From: Crocinitomicaceae bacterium
Lineage (GTDB): Bacteria > Bacteroidota > Bacteroidia > Flavobacteriales_D > Crocinitomicaceae
DNA: 64,000 nucleotides
NCBI GenBank assembly: GCA_002709305.1
Contig: PAQM01000005.1
Coordinates: 47,627-111,626, forward strand
Direction of reading: 5' to 3'
Shown: positions 53,180 through 61,901 of the stretch, in pieces
Layout of the letters: every line of letters starts with the position of its first letter
How positions within the stretch are numbered: position 1 is the first letter of the stretch
The notes under the pieces: model-generated
Databases searched by the model: none
Seen by the model: the letters and a program-made list of their open reading frames with translations, nothing else
What the model was told of the DNA's origin: nothing
Position numbers and translations under genes: made by a program

Positions 53180-53943
53180 ATAGAATATTGGCTTTAATAG
53201 ATAAATATAAATTTGGCTTAATGGCCACTGTTTTTGTCTATATAGCAATTTTTATTTATCTCCAAGTTGATTCTTATAAACAGTACTTTCCAATAAAAAG
53301 ATTTAATAAGGATTCTTATGTTGAAATTCCAGTTGATGATATTGAATTAAGTTCAGAAAATATTATTATTCCCATAGATTATTCTGGTGATATTAAAAAT
53401 TTGGTGCGTGATCAGAATGATGTTAGAAAGAAATCTCAAGATATATATAGTCAAAATCGTACTATTTCTGATGTTGAAAATGAATATAAGTTACTAGAAG
53501 AACAAATGTATCGAGAATCTGGTGGAGAAAAGGATAGAGAAAAGATACGCAATGAGATGAATAAAAAGAATCAAGTTGTATCGCCATTTGTAAATGATAA
53601 AAACAAACCATCTAATGGTAATGATGATTTATTGTATTCCGGTAATGTTATGGTTGATTGGGTTTTGACAAAGCGTACTCCACATCAAAATAATGATTGG
53701 TATGTTCGTAACCCAGGATATACATGTGGTCATGGTTCTTCAGGAGTTGTTTCTGTTATTATTAAAGTTAATAAAAATGGTAATGTTATTTTAGCTGAGT
53801 ACGATTCATCAAAGTCAAGTAGAGCAAATCAATGTATGATTAAGCAAGCAATTAAATATGCTAAGAAATCTCGTTTTAATTACTCTCAATCTGCTCTCAA
53901 AAATCAAATAGGTAGAATTACCTATACATTTAAATCACAATGA
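53176..53943 (+). CDS. TonB-like protein with C-terminal TonB domain
   Basis: 255 residues: one N-terminal membrane helix (about 12-30), a charged linker to about 145, and a C-terminal domain with GVVSVIIKVNKNGNV, then SRANQCMIKQAIKYAKKSRF and IGRITYTF, the pattern of Bacteroidota energy-transducer TonB proteins. Two cysteines (in TCGHGS and NQCMIK) could form a disulfide. Overlaps both neighbours by a few bases. Confidence 0.75.
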   Translation: MNRILALIDKYKFGLMATVFVYIAIFIYLQVDSYKQYFPIKRFNKDSYVEIPVDDIELSSENIIIPIDYSGDIKNLVRDQNDVRKKSQDIYSQNRTISDVENEYKLLEEQMYRESGGEKDREKIRNEMNKKNQVVSPFVNDKNKPSNGNDDLLYSGNVMVDWVLTKRTPHQNNDWYVRNPGYTCGHGSSGVVSVIIKVNKNGNVILAEYDSSKSSRANQCMIKQAIKYAKKSRFNYSQSALKNQIGRITYTFKSQ

Positions 53944-54842
53944 TGAGTAGAAATATACTTCGTAAATTAATTCCTGATTTTTTGTTAAATAAATACAGGG
54001 ATTTTATTAAGTTAAAGACGAATAGAGTTATAAAACAAAGATTCATTGATGGGGATATAATAACACAAACAATGATTGAAAATGATATTCGGAATTCTGG
54101 CATTAATGAAGGTGATAGTGTGCTTGTTCACTCAAGTCTTTCAAAAGTTGGATGTGTTGAAGGAGGAGCTAAGACAATAGTTAATGCTTTTATTAATGTT
54201 ATAGGCACCAAGGGTAATTTATTGATGCCTACCTCACCTAATTCAGGATTACAATTAAATTATATTAAGAAAATAGATTTTTTCGATGTTTTAAATGATT
54301 CATCAAATTTAGGAGCGGTTTCAGAATACTTTAGAAAGATTCCTAATTGTGAACGAAGTGCACACCCAACTGAACCAGTATCTTGTATTGGTCCAGATGC
54401 TAAGTTTTTCACAAAAGATCATTTTGGTCAGGAGACCCCATATAACTCTAAGAGTCCTTTTTATCGCATTATTGAACGAGAGGGTAAAATCGTTTATCTT
54501 GGAGTTACATTAGAAAATGCTGGCACAAATTTGCATACTTTAGAAGATGCTATTGAAGATTTTAAATATCCTGTATATCTTGATGAGTTGTTTGAAGTTT
54601 CTGTTAAATTTCCAAATGGTCAAGTTAAGAGTATGAAGACAAAAGTGCATAATCCTCATCAATCAAAAAAACGTAAATGTGATGATTTAATTCCTTTATT
54701 TAAAAAAAGAGGTAGTTTAAAAGAGAAGAAAATAGGTGAAGCTGATGCATTAATTGTTGATGCAAAATTAATGTTTGAACAAATGTTGAATGAGTATAAT
54801 GAAAAAGGTGTTACAATGTATACTCCAAAAGGAGATAAATAA
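53940..54842 (+). CDS. AAC(3)-family N-acetyltransferase
   Basis: 300 residues of the antibiotic N3-acetyltransferase fold: DSVLVHSSLSKVG, LLMPTSP, RSAHPTEPVSCIG and LGVTLENAGTNLHTLED. Many such proteins act on sugars or natural products rather than aminoglycosides, so resistance should not be assumed. Start overlaps the TonB-like stop. Confidence 0.85.
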   Translation: MMSRNILRKLIPDFLLNKYRDFIKLKTNRVIKQRFIDGDIITQTMIENDIRNSGINEGDSVLVHSSLSKVGCVEGGAKTIVNAFINVIGTKGNLLMPTSPNSGLQLNYIKKIDFFDVLNDSSNLGAVSEYFRKIPNCERSAHPTEPVSCIGPDAKFFTKDHFGQETPYNSKSPFYRIIEREGKIVYLGVTLENAGTNLHTLEDAIEDFKYPVYLDELFEVSVKFPNGQVKSMKTKVHNPHQSKKRKCDDLIPLFKKRGSLKEKKIGEADALIVDAKLMFEQMLNEYNEKGVTMYTPKGDK

Positions 54843-54868
54843 TATATAAATTTTAAAAAAGGATTAAT

Positions 54869-55711
54869 ATGAGTATAATTAATTGGAAAACATTAAAAGA
54901 ATATGAGGATATTACTTTTAAAGTATCAAATGGCGTTGCTAGAATTGGATTGAACCGTCCAGAAGTTCGGAATGCATTTAGACCAAAGACAGTTGATGAA
55001 TTATTAGAAGCTCTTATTATATGTCATCAACATGAAGAAATAGGTGTTGTTTTAATTACAGGTGAGGGACCTTCTAAGAAAGACGGTGTTTGGGCATTTT
55101 GCTCTGGAGGAGACCAACGTGTTAGAGATAAACGAGGTTATGCTGCAAATGATGGAAAAAACAAGTTTAATATTTTAGAAGTTCAGCGACAGATTCGTTT
55201 TATGAATAAGGTCGTTATAGCTTTAGTTCCAGGTTGGGCTGTTGGTGGAGGGCATAGTTTACATGTTGTTTGTGATTTGACTATAGCCAGTAAAGAAAAT
55301 GCAAGATTTAAACAAACAGATGCAGATGTAGCAAGTTTTGATGGTGGTTTTGGATCAGCATATTTAGCTCGACAAATAGGACAAAAACGTGCTAGAGAAA
55401 TTTTCTTTTTAGGATTTGATTATTCTGCCCAAGAAGCATATGAAATGGGTATGATTAATAAGGTTGTACCACATAGTAAATTGGATGAAATAGGTTATAA
55501 TTGGGCTCAAGAAATAATGACTAAAAGTCCAACAGCAATCAAAATGTTAAAATTTGGGTTTAATTTGATTGATGATGGATTAGTAGGTCAACAAGTTTAT
55601 GCTGGAGAAGCAACTCGTTTATTGTATGCTACTGAAGAAGCAGAAGAGGGAAGAAATGCTTTTTTAGAAAAAAGAAAAAGAGATTTTTCAAAATTCCCAA
55701 AATTTCCCTAG
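54869..55711 (+). CDS. menB: 1,4-dihydroxy-2-naphthoyl-CoA synthase
   Basis: 280 residues of the crotonase superfamily, menaquinone pathway: FCSGGDQRVR, AVGGGHSLHVVCDLTIAS and TDADVASFDGGFGSAYLAR are MenB hallmarks. Converts O-succinylbenzoyl-CoA to DHNA-CoA. Preceded by an AAGGATT that resembles a ribosome-binding site. Confidence 0.96.
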   Translation: MSIINWKTLKEYEDITFKVSNGVARIGLNRPEVRNAFRPKTVDELLEALIICHQHEEIGVVLITGEGPSKKDGVWAFCSGGDQRVRDKRGYAANDGKNKFNILEVQRQIRFMNKVVIALVPGWAVGGGHSLHVVCDLTIASKENARFKQTDADVASFDGGFGSAYLARQIGQKRAREIFFLGFDYSAQEAYEMGMINKVVPHSKLDEIGYNWAQEIMTKSPTAIKMLKFGFNLIDDGLVGQQVYAGEATRLLYATEEAEEGRNAFLEKRKRDFSKFPKFP

Positions 55712-55719
55712 ATTTTAAA

Positions 55720-56610
55720 TTATTTCTTAAAATTTTCTGCTACTATTAAATCTTTTGTTCCATGATTCCAATTGTAGAATCCTTCACCTGATTTAACTCC
55801 TTTTTTTCCAGCAGTTACCATATTTATAAGTAACGGAGAAGGTGCATATTTTGTGTTTCCTAATCCATTGTATAGAACTTCCATTATTGCTAGGCAGACA
55901 TCTAAACCAATAAAATCAGCTAGTTGAAGTGGTCCCATTGGATGTGCCATACCCAATTTCATAACAGTATCAATTTCTTCAACACCTGCTACACCTTCGT
56001 TTAATGTAATAATTGCTTCATTGATCATTGGCATCAATATCCTATTTGCTACAAAACCTGGATAATCGTTTACCTCTACTGGTACTTTATTTAGTTTTTT
56101 TGAAATATTCATGATAGAATTTGTTACTTCATCAGAAGTAGAATAACCACGAATTATTTCAACTAACTTCATTATTGGAACTGGGTTCATGAAATGCATT
56201 CCAATTACTTTATCTGGTCGAGAAGTTGCAGCTGCAATTTCTGTTATTGAAATAGAAGATGTATTAGAAGCTAAAATGACATTAGAGTCTGTTATATCAT
56301 CTAGTTCTTTAAAAATTTTTAGTTTTAAATTAATGTTTTCCGTAGCAGCTTCTACTACTAATTCAGCATTTTTAACACCTTCTTTTAAGTTTGTAAAAGT
56401 TTTGATGTTTTTTAAAGTTGAATCTTTTTCAGCAATAGAAATTTTTTCTTTTGATACTTGGCGATCTAAATTCTTTTCAATTGTCGATATTCCTTTTTCT
56501 AATGATTCTTTTGAAATATCAATTAAAGATACTTTATGTCCAAATTGCGCAAATGTATGAGCTATTCCATTTCCCATAGTTCCTGCACCAATTACTGCTA
56601 TATTTTCCAT
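55720..56610 (-). CDS. 3-hydroxybutyryl-CoA dehydrogenase family protein
   Basis: 296 residues. NAD-binding VIGAGTMGNGIAHTF (6-20), VVEAATEN, SNTSSISI, catalytic His139 in MHFMNPVPIMKLVE, NDYPGFVANR and GEGFYNW. Oxidises 3-hydroxyacyl-CoA, in butanoate metabolism or beta-oxidation. Convergent with menB. Confidence 0.94.
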   Translation of the reverse strand: MENIAVIGAGTMGNGIAHTFAQFGHKVSLIDISKESLEKGISTIEKNLDRQVSKEKISIAEKDSTLKNIKTFTNLKEGVKNAELVVEAATENINLKLKIFKELDDITDSNVILASNTSSISITEIAAATSRPDKVIGMHFMNPVPIMKLVEIIRGYSTSDEVTNSIMNISKKLNKVPVEVNDYPGFVANRILMPMINEAIITLNEGVAGVEEIDTVMKLGMAHPMGPLQLADFIGLDVCLAIMEVLYNGLGNTKYAPSPLLINMVTAGKKGVKSGEGFYNWNHGTKDLIVAENFKK

Positions 56611-56640
56611 TATTATTTTTAATATTTAAATTAAATGAGA

Positions 56641-56660
56641 TTATCTTTTTACAAAGATAA
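56641..56660. promoter_or_regulatory. Palindrome containing the HBD promoter -7 box
   Basis: TTATCTTTTTACAAAGATAA is a perfect 8-bp inverted repeat with a 4-base centre. Its right arm includes the minus-strand TATCTTTG (56652-56659), an exact -7 box 41 bases before the dehydrogenase ATG. Confidence 0.5.
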
Positions 56661-56685
56661 TATTCCTATTAAATGATTGAATATT

Positions 56686-56693
56686 TATCTTTG
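56686..56693 (+). promoter_or_regulatory. Promoter -7 box, possible leaderless start
   Basis: TATCTTTG (exact TAnnTTTG) ends 4 bases before the ATG of the DCC-family gene at 56698. No -33 TTTG seen. Confidence 0.4.
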
Positions 56694-56697
56694 ATAT

Positions 56698-57099
56698 ATG
56701 GATATGAAAAATACTTTAATATTATTTTATGATGGCGATTGTGGGTTTTGTAATCGTTCAGTATCCTTTGTCCTAAAAAAAGATAAAACTAAAAAGATTT
56801 TTTTTGCTAAACTCGAATCCGATTTCACTAAAAAAACATTCAATAAAAATAATTGGAATTTGCCTGATATGAGTACTTTGTATTTTATTGATAATGGAGT
56901 TGTGTTTAAGAAATCAAGTGCAATATTGAGAATTTCTTGTTATTTAAAAATGCCGTATAATTTTTTATTTATTTTTAAAATAATACCTAAATTTTTGAGA
57001 GATTACATGTATGATTTTGTTTCAAAGAGACGTAATAAAATAGCTAATAGGTTTTGTTTTATTCCATCTAAAGATCAAAAGAATAGATTTATAGCTTAA
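56698..57099 (+). CDS. DCC1-like thiol-disulfide oxidoreductase (DUF393)
   Basis: 133 residues with the family signature FYDGDCGFCNRSV (Cys15, Cys18), thioredoxin-like. A basic C-terminus may contact membrane. Probably redox chaperone; substrate unknown. A second ATG lies two codons downstream. Confidence 0.9.
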   Translation: MDMKNTLILFYDGDCGFCNRSVSFVLKKDKTKKIFFAKLESDFTKKTFNKNNWNLPDMSTLYFIDNGVVFKKSSAILRISCYLKMPYNFLFIFKIIPKFLRDYMYDFVSKRRNKIANRFCFIPSKDQKNRFIA

Positions 57100-57102
57100 T
57101 GC

Positions 57103-57921
57103 TTATTTTTCAAGGAAGTTTTTAGTTTGTTCACATACTTCTTTTAAATGATTAGGTAGTTTGTTAATTTTCCATGGTTGCGTTGAGCCAAAAGTGTGTT
57201 GTGCATCTTTTATTTTGATTAATTTAGTATTTAACCATTTAGCTATTTTTTCTCCTTCACTAATATCTACTGAAGTATCATTCTCACCATGTATCACTAA
57301 GGTTGGAATTTTAGAATTTTTACAATATTTTTTTATGTTGAGTCTATCTTTGTTATTTGTAAAATCTATAAATAAAGAGTATTTGTGAGGCATATTTTGT
57401 AATGTTCTAGAATTCTTTTGATAATAAACACCGTTTTCTTTCCAATTTTTTAGTTTTTCTCCTTTTGGAAATCGATCAGAAATAGATGATATACCAGCCC
57501 AACTAACTATTTTTGATATGAATCTATTTGAAGATTGAAGAAGAGCAATTCCTCCTCCTCTTGAATGGCCAATGATATATATTTCAGGAAGTAATTTAAA
57601 TTTATCCTTAATCAATCTTATTATTGAATTAAAATCTTCTATTTCTTTTGTGTAGCTATTTTTACTAAATGATTCTAAATCATCAAAGTCAATAGGATTT
57701 GTTATTGTTCCACCATTATGACTTACATTATATTTTAAAAAACCAAATTTATAATTATTGAAGTATTCTTTAACTAGTTCCCAACAACCCCAGTCTTTAT
57801 AACCCATATATCCATGGATGAAAATAACTAGTTTATTATTCCAGTTATCAGGAATAGATATATCAAATAAACTCTTTTTATTTTCAGCACCTATATATAT
57901 GGAGTTTATAACTTTTTTCAT
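57103..57921 (-). CDS. Alpha/beta-hydrolase
   Basis: 272 residues: oxyanion region VIFIHGYMGYK, nucleophile Ser120 in IGHSRGGG, acid in VIHGENDTSVD and His in AQHTFG, a complete Ser-Asp-His triad. Esterase or dipeptidyl-peptidase-like serine hydrolase; substrate unknown. Confidence 0.9.
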   Translation of the reverse strand: MKKVINSIYIGAENKKSLFDISIPDNWNNKLVIFIHGYMGYKDWGCWELVKEYFNNYKFGFLKYNVSHNGGTITNPIDFDDLESFSKNSYTKEIEDFNSIIRLIKDKFKLLPEIYIIGHSRGGGIALLQSSNRFISKIVSWAGISSISDRFPKGEKLKNWKENGVYYQKNSRTLQNMPHKYSLFIDFTNNKDRLNIKKYCKNSKIPTLVIHGENDTSVDISEGEKIAKWLNTKLIKIKDAQHTFGSTQPWKINKLPNHLKEVCEQTKNFLEK

Positions 57922-57988
57922 AATTAGTAAAAATATAATTCTTTTTAGAAAAGTTATTTACAATAAGAGTATTTATTGCATTAGTTAT

Positions 57989-57996
57989 TAAATTTG
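57989..57996 (+). promoter_or_regulatory. Promoter -7 box, possible leaderless start
   Basis: TAAATTTG (exact TAnnTTTG) ends 5 bases before the ATG of the epimerase-CBS gene. In AT-rich DNA such matches occur by chance, hence modest confidence. Confidence 0.35.
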
Positions 57997-58001
57997 AGTT
58001 A

Positions 58002-59006
58002 ATGAAAATATCTGCATCAATCTATAGTGATAAAAAGCGTAATTTAACGGAGGTTATTAAAGATCTTAATGATAACCAAGTTGATTTACTTCATGTTGAT
58101 TGTAATGATGATTTAGATGTTTTTAATGATATAAAAATTATTAGAAATTTATCTGATATTCCTATTGATTTGCATATAATTACGGAGAACCCTTCCAAGT
58201 ATTACAAACTTTTAGAAGAAAATCATGTTGAGTATTTTACATTTCAACATGAACAATTAAAGGAACCTTTAAATATTCCTAATACTATTACTGGTAAGAG
58301 AGGTATAGCTATAACTTCGAAAACGCCAATAAGTATTTTTGATCAATATTCTAAATTTGATTTTATTTTAATTATGGCTACTACTCCAGGTATGAGTGGT
58401 GGAGATTTTAATACCATAAATTTTACTAAGATTAGACAATTTAGAAATCACTATCCTGATAAATCAATACATGTCGATGGTGGAGTTACTGCTGAAGTTT
58501 CATTTATTATAAGAAATATGGGTGTAAGTGTTGCTGTTTCAGGATCTTATTTGTTTAGTTCTCCAACCATTGGAAATGCATTAATGAATTTAACTAGAAG
58601 AGAGATTGAATCACATTTTTCAGTTAGTGATTTTATGGTTCCTATTTCGGAGTCTCCAAAGGTTTTAAAGAATAATATTACTTTTCAATTAGTTTTAGAA
58701 TCTATTGATAATGGAAAACTTGGTTTTTGTCTTGTTTTAGATAGAAATAATAAGTTGTTAGGTTTAGTTTCTAATGCTGATGTTAGAAAGACTTTATTAA
58801 ATAATATAGATGATTTTAATAATTTATCGCCTTTAGAATTAATTAATTTTTCTCCTATTACAATTAATGATAATGCAACTGTATACGAAATGCTGAGGTT
58901 GATAAAAAAATGTAAGTTTCCAATTTTATATCTTCCTGTAATCGATAATAAGGGTTTTGCAAAAGGAATTGTTACTTTTGTTAATCTCATTAAAGGAGAG
59001 TTATGA
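58002..59006 (+). CDS. Ribulose-phosphate 3-epimerase-like domain fused to CBS pair
   Basis: 334 residues. Residues 1 to about 200 form an RPE-like TIM barrel: LLHVDCNDD (His31, Asp33), DLHII (His58), ATTPGMSGG and HVDGGV (Asp159), so the four metal ligands of RPE appear conserved while the VNPG motif reads ATTPG. Residues about 215-334 hold two CBS domains (FCLVLDRNNKLLGLVSNADVR and LYLPVIDNKGFAKGIVT), nucleotide-sensing modules. The stop overlaps the DAHP synthase ATG (ATGA). Might supply or gate pentose phosphates for the next enzyme. Confidence 0.75.
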   Translation: MKISASIYSDKKRNLTEVIKDLNDNQVDLLHVDCNDDLDVFNDIKIIRNLSDIPIDLHIITENPSKYYKLLEENHVEYFTFQHEQLKEPLNIPNTITGKRGIAITSKTPISIFDQYSKFDFILIMATTPGMSGGDFNTINFTKIRQFRNHYPDKSIHVDGGVTAEVSFIIRNMGVSVAVSGSYLFSSPTIGNALMNLTRREIESHFSVSDFMVPISESPKVLKNNITFQLVLESIDNGKLGFCLVLDRNNKLLGLVSNADVRKTLLNNIDDFNNLSPLELINFSPITINDNATVYEMLRLIKKCKFPILYLPVIDNKGFAKGIVTFVNLIKGEL

Positions 59007-60001
59007 TTTTACACTTAAAAAATAATATTACTCAGTCCAAAGCTGCTTTAATTGCAAATGATCTAAATGCATTTCACTTTTTCTCTAATGGAGTAAATGT
59101 AATTGTTACAGAATCTAATTTAAAGGAATTGCCTGTTGAATTAGAGGGTGTGGTTGAACAATTTTGGCTCTTTGATAATGATATTCAATTAGCTTCTAGT
59201 AAATATATATCGGATAAAAGAGAAGTGCAAATTGGTAATATTAAAATAGGTGGCAATACCAATAAAACAATTGTAATTGGTGGTCCTTGTTCTGTAGAAT
59301 CTAAGAGTCAAATTCTTGAATCAGCTAAATTACTTGTTGAACTTGGGTTAACAACTCTTAGAGGTGGTTGTTATAAGCCTAGGACAAGTCCATATTCTTT
59401 TCAAGGAATGGGGTATGATGGTCTAATGTTACTTACTGAAATTAGAGAAGAATTTGGTCTGAATATTATAACAGAAGTTCGTGATGCTACTCATATAAAT
59501 GATGTTATTGAACATTCTGATATAATTCAAGTAGGTGCAAAAGCTATGTATGATCAAGGTATATTACGTGCATGTTCAAGTATAGATAAGCCTATATTAA
59601 TTAAGCGAGGTTTTGGAACTACTTTAAAAGAATTTGTTCAGGCAGCAGAATTTGTTCTATCAGGAGGAAATAATAATGTTATTTTATGTGAGAGAGGAAT
59701 AAGGACTTTTGAAACAAATACAAGGTTTACATTAGATTTATGTGGTGTAGCTTGGTTAAAAGAACACACTAATCTTCCTATTATTTTGGATCCAAGTCAT
59801 GCTATGGGGTATGCTTATGGTGTACCTTTCTTATCAAAAGCCTGTGTCGCAATGGGTATAGATGGTTTGTTGATTGAAACACATGTGAATCCTTCTGTTG
59901 CAAAGTCAGATGCTTCTCAACAGTTAAATCATAATGATTTTCGTAAATTATTAACCTCATTAAAGCCTGTAGCTAATAGTGTTGGATATTCAATAGTCTA
60001 G
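59003..60001 (+). CDS. aroF: 3-deoxy-7-phosphoheptulonate (DAHP) synthase, type I-beta
   Basis: 332 residues: an N-terminal ferredoxin-like regulatory region to about 75, then the TIM barrel with IGGPCSVES, RGGCYKPRTSPYSFQG, KRGFGTTL, ILCERGIRTFE, TRFTLDL and DPSHAMG. First step of the shikimate pathway (PEP + erythrose 4-phosphate). No chorismate mutase domain is attached. Confidence 0.93.
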   Translation: MILHLKNNITQSKAALIANDLNAFHFFSNGVNVIVTESNLKELPVELEGVVEQFWLFDNDIQLASSKYISDKREVQIGNIKIGGNTNKTIVIGGPCSVESKSQILESAKLLVELGLTTLRGGCYKPRTSPYSFQGMGYDGLMLLTEIREEFGLNIITEVRDATHINDVIEHSDIIQVGAKAMYDQGILRACSSIDKPILIKRGFGTTLKEFVQAAEFVLSGGNNNVILCERGIRTFETNTRFTLDLCGVAWLKEHTNLPIILDPSHAMGYAYGVPFLSKACVAMGIDGLLIETHVNPSVAKSDASQQLNHNDFRKLLTSLKPVANSVGYSIV

Positions 60002-60003
60002 TA

Positions 60004-60678
60004 GTGAACTTAGAAAGAAATATAAAAGCTATTTGTGAAGAGAATGGAATAGAATTTATTTCTTTTCTTTCTGAAATGGGAGTTGACCGAGCTATTGACC
60101 TAACAGTTAGAGATCTTGATGCAATTGCTCGGAAATATAATTTAGATTTAAGTGAATTAATTTTTAGAAATTCACTTATAACACAATCTCTTTTAAAAAA
60201 AATAAAAAAAATTAAGCTCGTTGTATTGGATGTAGATGGTGTAATGACTGATGGTGGAATGTATTTTTCAGAATCTGGAGATCAATTTAAAAAATTTAAC
60301 ACTAAAGATGGAATGGGAATACTAGAGCTCATAAAAAAAGGAATGCAAGTTGCAATAATTTCATCTGGATTTAAATCTGATTTAGTTCATAAACGTTCAG
60401 AAATGCTAGGGATTCAATATTGTTCAGTAAATAGATCTCCTAAACTTGAACGTTTACTTTCTATTTGTGAAGATCTTAAAATTAATTTTGAAAATGTCGC
60501 AATGATTGGAGATGATATAAATGATTTAGAGATAATCAGAAATGTTGGTTTTTCTTCTTGTCCAAAAGATGCAGTTAATTCTGTAAAAAGAGAAGTAGAT
60601 ATAGTTTTAGAAACTAAAGGAGGTTATGGTTGTATTCGCGAATTAATAGATACATATATTCTTCCGTTTTCTTTTTAA
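60004..60678 (+). CDS. KdsC-like HAD phosphatase with extra N-terminal domain
   Basis: 224 residues from a GTG two bases after the DAHP synthase stop. The HAD core has VLDVDGVMTDGG (Asp76, Asp78), IISSG and IGDDINDLE, matching 3-deoxy-octulosonate 8-phosphate phosphatase (KdsC). The first 55 residues are additional and look like a degenerate helix-turn-helix: NIKAICEENGI, then LTVRDLDAIARKYNLDLSEL. The substrate may be KDO-8-P or another phosphosugar acid. Confidence 0.82.
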   Translation: MNLERNIKAICEENGIEFISFLSEMGVDRAIDLTVRDLDAIARKYNLDLSELIFRNSLITQSLLKKIKKIKLVVLDVDGVMTDGGMYFSESGDQFKKFNTKDGMGILELIKKGMQVAIISSGFKSDLVHKRSEMLGIQYCSVNRSPKLERLLSICEDLKINFENVAMIGDDINDLEIIRNVGFSSCPKDAVNSVKREVDIVLETKGGYGCIRELIDTYILPFSF

Positions 60679-60680
60679 AT

Positions 60681-61901
60681 ATGGATAAGATTAAGATTGG
60701 GATATTAAAAGAAGGAAAAGTTCCCCCAGATAAACGAGTACCATTAACACCTAAACAATGTAGATTGTTAAAAAGTATTTACCCGAATGTTGAAGTTATA
60801 GTTAATCCAAGTTCTATTCGAGCTTATAATGACGATAGCTACATAGAACAGGGATTGATTTTAAGTGATGATTTGTCTGAATGTGATATTATTCTTGGTG
60901 TTAAGGAAGTAAATATTTCTGATCTTATTCCAAATAAAAAGTATTTGTTTTTTTCTCATACTCTAAAAAAACAACCTTACAATAGAGAGCTTTTACAAGC
61001 AATTTTAGATAAAAAAATTCAATTAATTGATTATGAGGCTTTAAGAGATAAGTATAATAAACGCTTAATTGGATTTGGTCGTTATGCAGGGATAGTAGGT
61101 TGCTATAATGGCTTTTTAACATATGGAATTAAACATGATATTTATGAATTAAAACCTGCTCATCAATGTTTTGATCGTAAAGAAGTTGAGAAAGAACTAA
61201 AAAAAATAATACTTCCTAAAAATACTAAGATTATTTTGACAGGGTTTGGTAGAGTAGGGATGGGAGCTAGAGAAATTTTAGACTTATTATCTATAGATGA
61301 AGTTACACCTGAAGATTTTTTATATAAGCAACATAATAATCCTGTATATACTCATTTAGATATAAAAGACTATTATGTTAGGCGAGATGGTTCAGGATTT
61401 ATTAAGAATGAATTTTATTCTAAACCTGAATTATATAAATCAGATTTTAAAAAGTTTCTCTCTGAAACTGATATGTATATACCTTGTCATTTTTGGAGTG
61501 AAAAAGCTGACTACATTATTACTAGAGATGACCTAAAGTTAAGTAATCTTCGTCTTTCTGTTGTTGCTGATATTTCATGTGATATTGATTGTGCTATTGC
61601 TTGTACTATTCGACCTAGTAAAATTTCAGATCCAATTTATGGCTATAATCCAAAAACAGAATTAGAGGATGATTTTAAGTCGAAAGGTGTAATTGCAGTT
61701 ATGGCTGTTGATAATTTACCATGTGAATTACCTTTAGATGCATCAGAAGATTTTGGTGATGAGTTATTAAAAAAAGTTTTTCCACTATTGCTTGGTGAGG
61801 ATAAAGATATGGTTATTGCTCGCGGGAGTGAAACAACTTTAGAAGGTGAACTTTCAGAATATTTTAAATATTTAGAAGATTATTTAAGAAAAACTGAATA
61901 A
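60681..61901 (+). CDS. Saccharopine dehydrogenase (lysine-forming)-like / AlaDH-PNT family oxidoreductase
   Basis: 406 residues from the ATG at 60681, three bases after the HAD stop; a longer upstream frame is less likely. IGILKEGKVPPDKRVPLTP at the N-terminus and GFGRVGMGAREIL as the nucleotide-binding loop place it in the alanine dehydrogenase/transhydrogenase/saccharopine dehydrogenase family. The late AVDNLPCELPLDASEDFGDEL resembles the LYS1-type end. Alternative: alanine dehydrogenase. Confidence 0.78.
   Translation: MDKIKIGILKEGKVPPDKRVPLTPKQCRLLKSIYPNVEVIVNPSSIRAYNDDSYIEQGLILSDDLSECDIILGVKEVNISDLIPNKKYLFFSHTLKKQPYNRELLQAILDKKIQLIDYEALRDKYNKRLIGFGRYAGIVGCYNGFLTYGIKHDIYELKPAHQCFDRKEVEKELKKIILPKNTKIILTGFGRVGMGAREILDLLSIDEVTPEDFLYKQHNNPVYTHLDIKDYYVRRDGSGFIKNEFYSKPELYKSDFKKFLSETDMYIPCHFWSEKADYIITRDDLKLSNLRLSVVADISCDIDCAIACTIRPSKISDPIYGYNPKTELEDDFKSKGVIAVMAVDNLPCELPLDASEDFGDELLKKVFPLLLGEDKDMVIARGSETTLEGELSEYFKYLEDYLRKTE

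Noticed and set aside
53940-54842. Aminoglycoside resistance gene
   Set aside because: The AAC(3) fold is broad and there is no mobile element or resistance context, so only the family is called.
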